The notes: generated from the letters alone by a model not told the origin. 64,000 bases of DNA from [Eubacterium] infirmum (GCA_900450455.1 UGGN01000001.1:248001-312000); one strand, 5' to 3'; shown: positions 17,980-25,362, numbered from the stretch's first letter. A program made the numbers and translations.

Positions 17980-18414
17980 ATGATAGAATACACAAATAAA
18001 ATCACAGCGCTATACTCCCGCCTTTCAGTTGGTGATGATGATAGGGACGGTGGCGAAAGCAACAGTATTGTAAATCAAAAGGCATTTTTAGAGAGATATG
18101 CAAGACAGCATAAGCTGATGAACATTCGCCACTATATCGACGATGATGAAAGCGGTAGATTCTTTGACCGCTCCGCCTATATACAGATGATAAGCGATGT
18201 AGAAAGTGGAAAAATTGGCATTGTCATTATGAAAGATATGACAAGGTGGGGACGAGATTATCTTCAAGTGGGAAACGCTATGGAGATATTCAGAAGAAAC
18301 AATGTACGCTTTATTGCCATCAACAACGGTATAGACAGCTAAGACCAAAACACATTGGAATTTGCCCCATTTATCAATATCATGTCAGAGTGGTATGCAA
18401 GTAGAACAGGCTGA
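17980..18414 (+). pseudogene. Large serine recombinase, N-terminal fragment
   Basis: The first 120 residues are the catalytic domain of a TnpX/Tn4451-type large serine recombinase: ITALYSRLSVGDD with the nucleophile serine, then SRFFDRSAY-like and MKDMTRWGRDYLQVGN sequences. A TAA at 18340 interrupts the frame, after which DQNTLEFAPFINIMSEWYA still matches the family before a second stop at 18412. The recombinase and zinc domains (about 400 residues) are gone. AGGAGG precedes the ATG. A dead integrase, evidence of past mobility of this region. Confidence 0.85.
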
Positions 18415-18496
18415 AAGTGTTAGAAACTGTATAAATAAATTACTACAAGAAAACAGTGAACTAACACAGGTAAAGAAGCAAGAGTTAGGGCTGTAA
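18398..18496 (+). other. Fused coding tail of a lost element gene
   Basis: Reads as an open fragment (QVEQAESVRNCINKLLQ...KKQELGL) ending in TAA at 18494, in a different frame from the recombinase remnant it abuts. It looks like the C-terminal tail of a deleted gene, perhaps another element gene. No start codon. Confidence 0.35.
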
Positions 18497-18577
18497 AACT
18501 TGGCTTAAATGTGGCATAATATTACAAATGTAGAGTGAAACAAATTGGCATTTATTTCTATTTAGACATACAAACTG

Positions 18578-18635
18578 TTGACAACAAAGCTCCTATATGG
18601 TATTATTTAAAACAAACTACTATATAGGAGCTTTT
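18578..18635 (+). promoter_or_regulatory. MarR/radical-SAM operon promoter with 13-bp inverted repeat
   Basis: TTGACA (18578-18583) is 17 bp from TATTAT (18601-18606). An inverted repeat AAAGCTCCTATAT (18586-18598) / ATATAGGAGCTTT (18622-18634) has its left arm inside the promoter spacer and its right arm over the ribosome binding site. The left arm is not transcribed, so it should work as a DNA operator and not as an RNA hairpin. Confidence 0.75.
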
Positions 18636-18637
18636 AC

Positions 18638-19066
18638 ATGAAAACAAATGGTGGATTTCTTATCACCAAAATAAAACAACTTGGTGACCGGATTTTTGAG
18701 AAGATTCTCAGCGAAAAGAATATTGATGCGTTCAATGGAGCCCAGGGGCGTATTCTTTATGTGCTGTGGCAGGAGGATGGAATCCCGATAGGGTCACTCT
18801 CGATTAAATGTGGATTAGCGATAACTTCTCTTACTACGATGCTGGAAAGAATGGAAAATCAAGGGCTAATAAGACGCGTTCCGTCTGAAACGGACAAAAG
18901 GAAAACACTATTGTTTCTGACTGAGAAAGCACATGCCTTAAAGGACGAGTACAATTCTGTATCTGATGAGATGGGCAGTATTTACTACAAAGGTTTTTCA
19001 GAGGAAGAAATCACCCAGTTTGAGGGATGCCTCGACCGTATCAGAAAGAATCTTGAGGAGTGGTAG
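18638..19066 (+). CDS. MarR-family regulator of the twin radical-SAM cassette
   Basis: A 142-residue winged-helix regulator: N-terminal dimer helix, HTH (ISIKCGLAITSLTTMLERME-like, around 60-80) and wing with RRVPSETDKRKTLLFLTE. AGGAG inside the right operator arm lies 7 bases before ATG. It is followed, with a start next to its stop, by two radical SAM genes. This MarR plus two radical SAM order matches what annotation resources call the radical SAM mobile pair system (recalled, not searched). Likely autorepressor. Confidence 0.88.
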   Translation: MKTNGGFLITKIKQLGDRIFEKILSEKNIDAFNGAQGRILYVLWQEDGIPIGSLSIKCGLAITSLTTMLERMENQGLIRRVPSETDKRKTLLFLTEKAHALKDEYNSVSDEMGSIYYKGFSEEEITQFEGCLDRIRKNLEEW

Positions 19067-19071
19067 AAGTC

Positions 19072-19761
19072 ATGAGTATTTGTATCAAAGATCAGATTCA
19101 AAACATGAATATTGTCATCGGCTGTACAGTGGGGTGTGCATATTGCTATGCCCGCAATAATGTGAAACGCTGGCATATGATTGATGACTTCGCTGACCCT
19201 GAATTCTTTCCGGGTAAGCTCAAGATGATGGAAAAGAAACGTCCGCAGAACTTTCTTCTTACCGGCATGAGCGATCTATCCGGATGGAAACCGGAATGGA
19301 GAGAAGAGGTATTTGCAAAGATCCGTGAAAATCCACAGCATCAGTTCCTGTTCCTTACCAAGAGACCTGATTTGCTGGAGTTTGATACAGATCTGGAAAA
19401 CGCATGGTTTGGCGTTACGGTGACGAGGAAAGCAGAACTGTGGCGTATTGATGTGCTTCGGGAAAATGTCAGAGCAAAACACTACCATGTTACCTTTGAA
19501 CCGTTATTCGACGATCCCGGTTCAGTTGACCTTTCCAGAATCAACTGGATTGTTGTCGGCACCATGACCGGAGTTCTGAGTAGGAAGGTTCATACGGAGC
19601 CAGAGTGGGCATGGTCTCTGACGGACCAGGCACACGCACTCGGCATTCCGGTGTTTATGAAGGAAGACCTTATCTCTATCATAGGGGATAAAAATATGAT
19701 TCAGGAAATGCCGGAAGAATTCAATAAAGTGTTGGAGGTACAGGGATCATGGCAGAAGTAA
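19072..19761 (+). CDS. Radical SAM mobile pair protein A-like
   Basis: A 229-residue protein with the cluster motif CTVGCAYC (CX3CX2C) near residue 19, followed by LLTGMSDLSGW and FLFLTKRPD, features shared with the DUF5131/spore-photoproduct-lyase-like group. Such proteins bind a [4Fe-4S] cluster and S-adenosylmethionine; the substrate is unknown. I choose ATG 19072, with GAGGAG 11 bases upstream; GTG 19060 is possible. It overlaps gene B by 13 bases, so the two are coupled and probably act together. Confidence 0.82.
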   Translation: MSICIKDQIQNMNIVIGCTVGCAYCYARNNVKRWHMIDDFADPEFFPGKLKMMEKKRPQNFLLTGMSDLSGWKPEWREEVFAKIRENPQHQFLFLTKRPDLLEFDTDLENAWFGVTVTRKAELWRIDVLRENVRAKHYHVTFEPLFDDPGSVDLSRINWIVVGTMTGVLSRKVHTEPEWAWSLTDQAHALGIPVFMKEDLISIIGDKNMIQEMPEEFNKVLEVQGSWQK

Positions 19762-20657
19762 TCGATGGAATCCTCATTAGTGAGGTGGAAACAAAGAACA
19801 TCATGACCAAGTCCAGTCTGCCGGTAGGCGGTTACTCGGTCAATCCCTATGTAGGCTGTACACATGCCTGCAAGTATTGCTATGCTTCTTTTATGAAGCG
19901 CTTTACCGGACACACGGAGGAATGGGGGACTTTCCTTGATGTGAAGCATTGGCCGGAAATTAAAAATCCGAAGAAATATGCCGGACAGCGGGTGGTCATT
20001 GGTTCTGTGACGGATGGCTACAATCCACAGGAGGGGCAATTCAGGAATACCAGAAAACTTCTGGAGCAGCTGATCGGCAGTGACGCAGATATTCTGATCT
20101 GCACAAAGTCTGATCTTGTGGTACGGGATATCGATCTGCTGAAGAAGCTTGGACGAGTAACCGTTTCATGGTCGATCAACACACTGGATGAAAATTTTAA
20201 GAACGATATGGATTCTGCTTCGAGCATTGAGCGTCGTATCGCTGCTATGAAGCAGGTATATGACGCAGGTATCCGTACAGTCTGTTTTGTATCCCCAGTA
20301 TTCCCCGGTATCACGGATTTTGAAGCAATCTTTGAGCGGGTAAAGGATCAGTGCGATCTGTTCTGGCTCGAAAATCTCAATCTTCGGGGCGGTTTCAAGA
20401 AGACAATTATGGATTATATCGCTGGAAAATATCCTGACCTTGTACCGCTTTATGATGAGATCTATAACAAGCATAACCGCAGCTACTTTGAAGCGCTTGA
20501 AGTAAAAGCTGAGGAAATGGCTAAGAAGTATGATTGTCCCTTTGTGGATAATGAAATGTCTTATGTCAGAGTCCCGCAGGGACATCCGGTGATCGTGGAT
20601 TATTTCTATCATGAGGAAATCCGAGGGACAGAAAATACCGGAAAAAGAAATCGTTAA
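19749..20657 (+). CDS. Radical SAM mobile pair protein B-like, probably frameshifted near its end
   Basis: A 302-residue radical SAM protein with CTHACKYC (CX3CX2C) near residue 37 and a TIM-barrel-like body (IGSVTDGYNPQE, ILICTKSDLV, VCFVSPVFPGITD). It resembles SPL-type radical SAM enzymes. GGAGG precedes the ATG, inside the end of gene A. Near 20630 the frame changes character: the current end GTENTGKRNR is short, while the next frame continues as EKEIVKQKVTELFEEGDF to a stop at 20731. One extra A in GAAAATACC would explain this. Confidence 0.82.
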   Translation: MAEVIDGILISEVETKNIMTKSSLPVGGYSVNPYVGCTHACKYCYASFMKRFTGHTEEWGTFLDVKHWPEIKNPKKYAGQRVVIGSVTDGYNPQEGQFRNTRKLLEQLIGSDADILICTKSDLVVRDIDLLKKLGRVTVSWSINTLDENFKNDMDSASSIERRIAAMKQVYDAGIRTVCFVSPVFPGITDFEAIFERVKDQCDLFWLENLNLRGGFKKTIMDYIAGKYPDLVPLYDEIYNKHNRSYFEALEVKAEEMAKKYDCPFVDNEMSYVRVPQGHPVIVDYFYHEEIRGTENTGKRNR

Positions 20658-20735
20658 ACAGAAAGTGACTGAGCTCTTTGAAGAGGGAGACTTCTTGTCC
20701 GAAGGGCAGGAAGGTGCAACCGAGAAGACTTAGAA

Positions 20736-20806
20736 CAACTCTCAGTTTGTCTAATTGAATAGAACAATTTTAGAAACAGTAAATCACAAAGATTTGCTGT
20801 TTTTTC
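20736..20806 (+). terminator. Terminator-bearing repeat, copy 1
   Basis: A stem AAACAGTAAATC / GATTTGCTGTTT (20774-20802) is followed by T residues. The whole 70-bp segment, from CAACTC through GAATAGAAC to the T tract, recurs at 21648-21717. It ends the radical SAM operon. Confidence 0.75.
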
Positions 20807-20830
20807 TTATTTATTTTTTCAAAATAAAAG

Positions 20831-20874
20831 CGTCAATAAATCAAAAAAGGTACTTGACAAAACGCTTACTGAGA
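20831..20874 (+). repeat. Right copy of the diverged ~44-bp direct repeat
   Basis: Matches 17881-17924 in orientation and order of blocks (CGTCAATAAAT, AAAGGTACTTGACAAA). It ends at the breakpoint of the truncated Crp/Fnr gene, which suggests that an insertion or recombination event met the chromosome here. Confidence 0.55.
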
Positions 20875-21037
20875 GGACGAGCCCTATCTCGTGTACTTTA
20901 TTGCCGGCATGGCAAATCAATTCACCATTTGTATACGTCTTTTTTCTGCCGTTTAAGCAGGATATCAAATGTTCAATTTTATCTTCCTGTATTCCGTTAA
21001 AGAGAGCTGAATTTGATAGAGAAGAAGTAGTGACCAA
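20870..21037 (-). pseudogene. Crp/Fnr-family regulator, N-terminal fragment
   Basis: On the minus strand, the first ~56 codons read SLSNSALFNGIQEDKIEHL...YTNGELICHAGNKVHEIGLVLS, a clear start of a cyclic-nucleotide-binding-type Crp/Fnr effector domain. Homology stops at 20870, where the direct repeat begins. The rest of the sensor domain and the whole DNA-binding domain are missing. A TTG could serve as start, but the fragment is surely not functional. Confidence 0.7.
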
Positions 21038-21127
21038 AGATATAAAACTTAGTACGAATATGCTATAATACCATCAGTAAATTTTGGTGTGGATTTTAAT
21101 TTCACAGCTGAAAGTCGAGGGAAAAAT

Positions 21128-21562
21128 ATGAAAGTCAATATGAATATTATTGTTGGCGGAACGGATGATATGTTAGATGATATACTATCTGTGGCAAGAA
21201 CAGTAAGAAAAGAAATGAAAAATTCTTTTGAAAGCATTGAGATAGAGACATTGCAGAAGATGGATATTTGCCTTTGCTTTAGCGGAAATGTATCAAAATA
21301 TTATCCTGAATCGGGAATTTATCAGGCAAGATATTATTCTAAAACCAAGAAATTTATGGTATATGTTCATTTCAGCTCTAATGAGTGGGGTTCCAATAAG
21401 AAAGAAAGTGTAAGTAAGTTTCTTAAAATGTATAATGACTATCTTTTGGAGCTTTCGGATATCATTAAGATGAAAATGGCAAAGCATAAGTCGGATTTTG
21501 ATAATAAGTGTTATGAAGACATGATTAAAAGAGCTTTTGAAAATCTGGAAATGTATGTTTGA
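21128..21562 (+). CDS. Hypothetical protein, 144 residues
   Basis: Not recognised. ATG 21128 has GAGG 8 bases upstream; an in-frame GTG at 21089 has no ribosome binding site. The protein is soluble and mixed alpha/beta, with ICLCFSGNVSKYYPESGIYQARYY, then FMVYVHFSSNEWG and a charged C-terminal helix. The shape and isolated, repeat-bounded position resemble immunity proteins of polymorphic toxins, but I cannot support that further. A TATAATA at 21063 may be its -10 element. Confidence 0.55.
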   Translation: MKVNMNIIVGGTDDMLDDILSVARTVRKEMKNSFESIEIETLQKMDICLCFSGNVSKYYPESGIYQARYYSKTKKFMVYVHFSSNEWGSNKKESVSKFLKMYNDYLLELSDIIKMKMAKHKSDFDNKCYEDMIKRAFENLEMYV

Positions 21563-21847
21563 TAGTTAAATTTGAATTTATAGGGAGAGAACTATGCAAG
21601 AAGAATGGAATGAAACCTAAGCTATTTTAAGTTGAATAGATATAATTCAACTCCCAGCTTGTATAAATGAATAGAACTTGTTTAAACAGTAAATCAAATC
21701 GGTTTACTGTTTTTTATTGCCAATCCTCAGAAGGAAAAATTATTCATAAAATCTCATTTTTGTTGTTTCAACAACATAAATATAGGTATCACAGTAATAT
21801 AATACAAGTGAAAGGTCAAGAATGAACTGTTAGAAAGGGGAATGCCA
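21563..21847 (+). other. Scar region with truncated ORF start and second terminator repeat
   Basis: A ribosome binding site (GGGAGAGA) and ATG at 21594 begin an 8-codon peptide ending at 21620, like the 5' stub of a deleted gene. An 8-bp inverted repeat AGTTGAAT/ATTCAACT spans 21630-21652. The terminator repeat follows. GTTGTT/AACAAC (21762-21775) is another small palindrome, and a TATAAT lies at 21798, probably for the cupin gene. Confidence 0.45.
21648..21717 (+). terminator. Terminator-bearing repeat, copy 2
   Basis: A stem AAACAGTAAATC / GGTTTACTGTTT (21684-21712) with T tail. The sequence upstream (CAACTC, ATGAATAGAAC) matches copy 1 at 20736. The two copies are 912 bp apart and flank the Crp remnant and the 144-residue gene. 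Confidence 0.75.
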
Positions 21848-22501
21848 ATGAAGGAAGTTGTCGGAAAGGTCTTTTCAATAGCAAAGGAAAACGCTTACAT
21901 CCGGGGGTGCACGGTATCGAAGTCAATCTTTGATGGAGAAAACTATATAATTTACTTCTCTATGGCACCTGAGACAGATATAAGTGCAGAAATCTTTCCA
22001 TATCACAAGCTGATACTGGTCGAGGAAGGTAGCCTTAAGGTATACGGCACAGATGGATATCAAAGAGAACTCCGCGCAGGCGAAGCAGTGCTGACAGAGA
22101 CAGATAAACCTATTGGAATGCGTACCGAAGAGGGTGCGATATATACTGAAATATCTATATCAAAGGAGGATGATATGAACAGTGCAATCAAAGCCGGCGA
22201 GGTTTTCAAGCTGGCCGATTTAATTCCTTACCAAGAGGGTAAAGTAATAAACATGGATATAACTCACAATGACAAAATGAAATTCATCATTATGTCTTTT
22301 GACAAAGGAACAGGTCTCTCAGAGCATGCAGCGCCCGGAGAAGCGCTCATCTTCGCACTTGATGGAGAAGGTGTGATCGGCTACGAGGGAACAGAGCATA
22401 CAATCAAAGCGGGGGAGGAATTCCACTTTGCTAAGGGCGGAGCTCACTTTGTTAAAGCAACGGAAAAGTTTAAAATGGCACTCTTGCTAACGCTGGAGTA
22501 A
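21848..22501 (+). CDS. Bicupin protein
   Basis: A 217-residue protein with two cupin barrels: the first around 30-105 (HKLILVEEGSLKVYG...RAGEAVLTE), the second around 125-215 (GTGLSEHAAPGEALIFALDGEG...AGEEFHFAKGGAHFV). The second keeps more of the metal-binding histidines and glutamate. ATG 21848 is favoured because AAAGGGG lies 7 bases upstream; ATG 21842 is too close. It is the first of three tightly spaced genes with a ferredoxin and a 190-residue protein. Enzymatic or sensory role unknown. Confidence 0.8.
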   Translation: MKEVVGKVFSIAKENAYIRGCTVSKSIFDGENYIIYFSMAPETDISAEIFPYHKLILVEEGSLKVYGTDGYQRELRAGEAVLTETDKPIGMRTEEGAIYTEISISKEDDMNSAIKAGEVFKLADLIPYQEGKVINMDITHNDKMKFIIMSFDKGTGLSEHAAPGEALIFALDGEGVIGYEGTEHTIKAGEEFHFAKGGAHFVKATEKFKMALLLTLE

Positions 22502-22533
22502 TCTAAGTATAAATAGAAAGTGGGGAAATCAAA

Positions 22534-22719
22534 ATGAAATATGTTGTAAATGAAAGTTGCATCGGATGCGGATTATGTGCCGGAACTTGTCCGGAAGTAT
22601 TTTCAATGAACGACGATGGTGTCGCAGTAGCTATCGAGGCTGAAGTGCCTGATGATGCTCTAGACACAGCAGCAGAGGCAATGGACGGATGTCCTGTAGG
22701 CGCAATCGAAGAGGCATAA
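22534..22719 (+). CDS. Single-cluster [4Fe-4S] ferredoxin
   Basis: A 61-residue electron carrier with CIGCGLCAGTCPEVF and, near the C-terminus, GCPVGAI, the four ligands of one [4Fe-4S] cluster. It is a Thermotoga/Desulfovibrio-type monocluster ferredoxin and not the two-cluster clostridial kind. AAAGTGGGG lies before the ATG. It probably forms an operon with the bicupin gene, 32 bases upstream, and the next gene. Confidence 0.93.
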   Translation: MKYVVNESCIGCGLCAGTCPEVFSMNDDGVAVAIEAEVPDDALDTAAEAMDGCPVGAIEEA

Positions 22720-22759
22720 ATCACAAGGCCGGCAAATACTAATAGAAAGAGGATGATAT

Positions 22760-23332
22760 ATGAGCATGTTTTTAGGGCCGATTCACTATTGGCTATATAA
22801 CAAAATCAACAATCAGGAAAAGCTAACCGCAGCAATCGCAAGTGAGGCATCGAAGAAGGGCTGGATTTCAGATGTTGCCGCCTACACAAAGGAGCTTCCT
22901 GCACTAGAGTCTGTAATCGACGAAAGCAATATCCACGGATGGCTTCAGTTGCAGATTACTGATGCAGAGACACGCTACGCATCGCTAATCGCTTTGTTAG
23001 CTGATAAATTCGATGAGGTCAAAGCGCTTGCTTTTGACTTCGGAAAGAGCAACGCAGTAGACGCAAAGGCTGACGCTGAGGGAATCTACAAGTATTTTGA
23101 GGACTTCTTTGTAAACGGAATGCCATGCGATCACGTAAACTCAGTTGTGGCTCAGGGTGATGATTCGCTGACATGGAAGATGTCTCAGGACATCCATGCA
23201 CAGTACTGGAACGGCGGAGATACATCAAGGTATTACGCAATCCGTAAGGCCGTGATGGACGGAATGCTCGAGGTTAGCGAGTACGCTTTGACGGAGGGAG
23301 ATGCTTTTCAGTATACGATTGCGAGAAAGTAG
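22760..23332 (+). CDS. Hypothetical protein, mostly helical, 190 residues
   Basis: Not recognised. It starts MFLGPIHYWLYNKI and is mainly helical, with tryptophans, HGWLQLQI, and a segment GMPCDHVNSVVAQGDDSLTWKM around 125-145 holding Cys, Asp and His that could bind a metal. No signal peptide or membrane segment. AAAGAGG precedes the ATG. Its place 40 bases after the ferredoxin suggests a redox partner. Confidence 0.7.
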   Translation: MSMFLGPIHYWLYNKINNQEKLTAAIASEASKKGWISDVAAYTKELPALESVIDESNIHGWLQLQITDAETRYASLIALLADKFDEVKALAFDFGKSNAVDAKADAEGIYKYFEDFFVNGMPCDHVNSVVAQGDDSLTWKMSQDIHAQYWNGGDTSRYYAIRKAVMDGMLEVSEYALTEGDAFQYTIARK

Positions 23333-23395
23333 GCATTCAAAAGCTATTTAAACCAAAGTATCAATACAATTTAGGAAAAGTTGAAATTTATAAGA

Positions 23396-23428
23396 AGTGG
23401 ACAGTTCAGAGCGGCTGTCCATTTTTGA
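23396..23428 (+). terminator. Terminator after the cupin-ferredoxin operon
   Basis: A stem TGGACAG / CTGTCCA with a 10-nt loop, followed by TTTTT. Confidence 0.85.
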
Positions 23429-23502
23429 TGGAGTATTGAAAAATCGCGGATTTTCATATAGAATCGATGTATAGGATATTCAAAGGGGGATGGGAACTGA
23501 GG

Positions 23503-23898
23503 ATGAAACAAAAGAGAAAGTACCTGAATTTGAGGCCGATATTCTACTTTTTTACTGTTTTGGCAGTGGCGCTGTTTTTGATAGGGCAGATTTTGTATCA
23601 TTGGTTTTTCTGGGACCTATACACGAATAACACGATAGATAGTGAGAAGATAAATTTATATGGTAAAGTGACCAGTTTTATACCATATTGTATTTCTCTT
23701 TGGCTGTTTATAATCGGAGTTTTCTTTGTAAAAAAGAATAAGCTCGTCATCGCAATATGCGTGGTTACAGGAATACTTCATTTAATAGGATTTTATGTAG
23801 TTTGGGCTTATTCAGAAGGGAGTATATATCCGGTTTTTGACTGGCTTATAGAGGTTTTGAGCTTCGGTCTTATAAAATTACCGGGAGGATGGAGGTAA
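23503..23898 (+). CDS. Small membrane protein, four helices
   Basis: An unrecognised 131-residue protein with four hydrophobic segments (FYFFTVLAVALFLIGQILYH; YCISLWLFIIGVFFV; LVIAICVVTGILHLIGFYVV; a weaker one near the end). ATG 23503 is preceded by CTGAGG and, further up, AAAGGGGG; the in-frame ATG 23467 has no ribosome binding site. It lies 37 bases before the J-like gene and may be cotranscribed. Confidence 0.55.
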   Translation: MKQKRKYLNLRPIFYFFTVLAVALFLIGQILYHWFFWDLYTNNTIDSEKINLYGKVTSFIPYCISLWLFIIGVFFVKKNKLVIAICVVTGILHLIGFYVVWAYSEGSIYPVFDWLIEVLSFGLIKLPGGWR

Positions 23899-23934
23899 AT
23901 AGGTCAAAGTCATTTTGATATAGAGGAGTATGGT

Positions 23935-24750
23935 ATGGTGATTGAATCACAATCTAGCAATATAATATTATTTCCCAAATACGAAGAATTGAAATCAGAG
24001 GTCGAGAAGCTTCGTGCCGATTTATCAAAATTATACTTTGAATATGATGAGCTTCGCTTTGTCATATGTCCAAATATAGAAATGCAATATATGCTGGCGC
24101 TTGGGTCCCTCGAATATAAGCTATTTGAAACTCAGTGCAAGATGCTTAGGCTTAAGAGGAAGGTAGAGCTTATACAGGCAAAACTTAACCAGCAGGAGAA
24201 GCCTGATATCTCAGAAATAGAAGAGCAACTGGATGAGGAGTTCGCCGAGTATCAGGACCTTCTTGAAATACAAATAGAGGCTATGAACGAGGCTCTAGAT
24301 AGGAGTAAGGGTGAAATTCTATCTGACGAGGATGAAAAGGAGCTAAAAGATTTATATAGAAAGATTGTAAAAGCGCTTCATCCTGATCTAAATCCTGACT
24401 TATCTGAGGCAGAAATTGACCTGTTTATGAATGCTGTTGAAGCATATAAAAATGCGGACTTAAATGCCATTAGGATTATCGCTGAAATGGTGGATGATGG
24501 GGAGTTTCCTGATGAATCGGACAATGCGCTAGTATATTTGACGAAAGAGCGAGATCGTCTTCAAGCTTTGATAGAACATATTGAAGAGGAAATCTGTATT
24601 ACCAAAGATTGCTTTCCATATAACATGAGAGACATTGTAAAAGATAGCGCCAAAATTGAGGAAATGAAACAGGAGTTCAAACACCTTCAAAAACTATACG
24701 AAGAAGAAATAGAATTATACAAAGCAAAAATAGCTGAAATGTTGGAGTAG
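23935..24750 (+). CDS. Coiled-coil protein with J-domain-like HPD motif
   Basis: A 271-residue, strongly charged protein. Coiled coils run about 12-110 and again from about 200 to the end. Between them, LYRKIVKALHPDLNPDLSEAE with HPD at 149-151 is the core of a J-domain-like helical hairpin, the part that stimulates DnaK ATPase. No Gly/Phe or zinc region is present, so this is a non-canonical type III J-like protein. GAGGAG is 6 bases before ATG. The HIRAN gene starts 3 bases after its stop, so the two are surely coupled. Confidence 0.75.
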   Translation: MVIESQSSNIILFPKYEELKSEVEKLRADLSKLYFEYDELRFVICPNIEMQYMLALGSLEYKLFETQCKMLRLKRKVELIQAKLNQQEKPDISEIEEQLDEEFAEYQDLLEIQIEAMNEALDRSKGEILSDEDEKELKDLYRKIVKALHPDLNPDLSEAEIDLFMNAVEAYKNADLNAIRIIAEMVDDGEFPDESDNALVYLTKERDRLQALIEHIEEEICITKDCFPYNMRDIVKDSAKIEEMKQEFKHLQKLYEEEIELYKAKIAEMLE

Positions 24751-24753
24751 AAA

Positions 24754-25149
24754 ATGAGTAATCTTGTTAAGGTGGATGCATCAGGTTTGATGAGCCTTAT
24801 GCATAACAATAAAGATATTGATATACCAAAGCCCTTTGAAAGGGAAATCTATCTCTTTGATACACATGTTGCAGGAACGATGCATGTGGAAGGAATAGAG
24901 GAAATAGAGCCAAAACTAGCAATAAATGACAAGCTTAGCTTTTACCGTGAACCTGAAAATGAATATGACAGCAAGGCCATTGTTATAAAGACAGCTGATG
25001 GCATCAAAATCGGATATGTTCCACAGATGGACAATCTCATATTTTCAAGACTGATGGATGCAGGAAAGCTTCTCTTTGCAAGAATTCAGATGAAGGAGCA
25101 AAGAGGAAAATGGATTAAAATTCATATCAAGGTTTTCTTGCAAGATTAG
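24754..25149 (+). CDS. HIRAN-domain protein
   Basis: A 131-residue protein. Residues about 30-128 form a HIRAN domain: HVAGTMHVEGIEEIEPKL, LSFYREPENEYDSKAIVI, IGYVPQMDN. In eukaryotic HLTF this domain binds 3' DNA ends; stand-alone bacterial versions are largely uncharacterised. It is fused to no helicase here but directly follows the J-like coiled-coil gene, suggesting a pair that recognises something and recruits DnaK. A terminator follows. Confidence 0.85.
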   Translation: MSNLVKVDASGLMSLMHNNKDIDIPKPFEREIYLFDTHVAGTMHVEGIEEIEPKLAINDKLSFYREPENEYDSKAIVIKTADGIKIGYVPQMDNLIFSRLMDAGKLLFARIQMKEQRGKWIKIHIKVFLQD

Positions 25150-25158
25150 ATGTATAGG

Positions 25159-25198
25159 ACTCGCTCATAGTAGGAGAACGAATTGAGCGAGTTTTTTA
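25159..25198 (+). terminator. Terminator after HIRAN gene
   Basis: A 9-bp stem ACTCGCTCA / TGAGCGAGT, then TTTTTT. Confidence 0.9.
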
Positions 25199-25229
25199 TG
25201 TGAAATAAAAGCATGTAATTTCAAATTAT

Positions 25230-25339
25230 ATTTCAGAAATAAGCATTTTTATGAAATTACTAAGATGTAAATTGATATGATATTTCAGCAAAACTTGTTT
25301 TTATGAAATATGAGTGCTATAATTGATACAGTTATTTCA
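25230..25339 (+). promoter_or_regulatory. Phased operator-like repeats over the Fic promoter
   Basis: ATTTCA occurs at 25230, 25282 and 25334, exactly 52 bp apart. The first two begin identical dyads, ATTTCA-N16-TGAAAT (25230-25257 and 25282-25309), each with TTTTTATGAAAT on the right. The second dyad covers the -35 of a promoter, TTGTTT (25295-25300) - 17 bp - TATAAT (25318-25323). Binding there should block transcription of the Fic gene. Confidence 0.7.
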
Positions 25340-25362
25340 TTTTATTAATCGAGGTGAGACTA

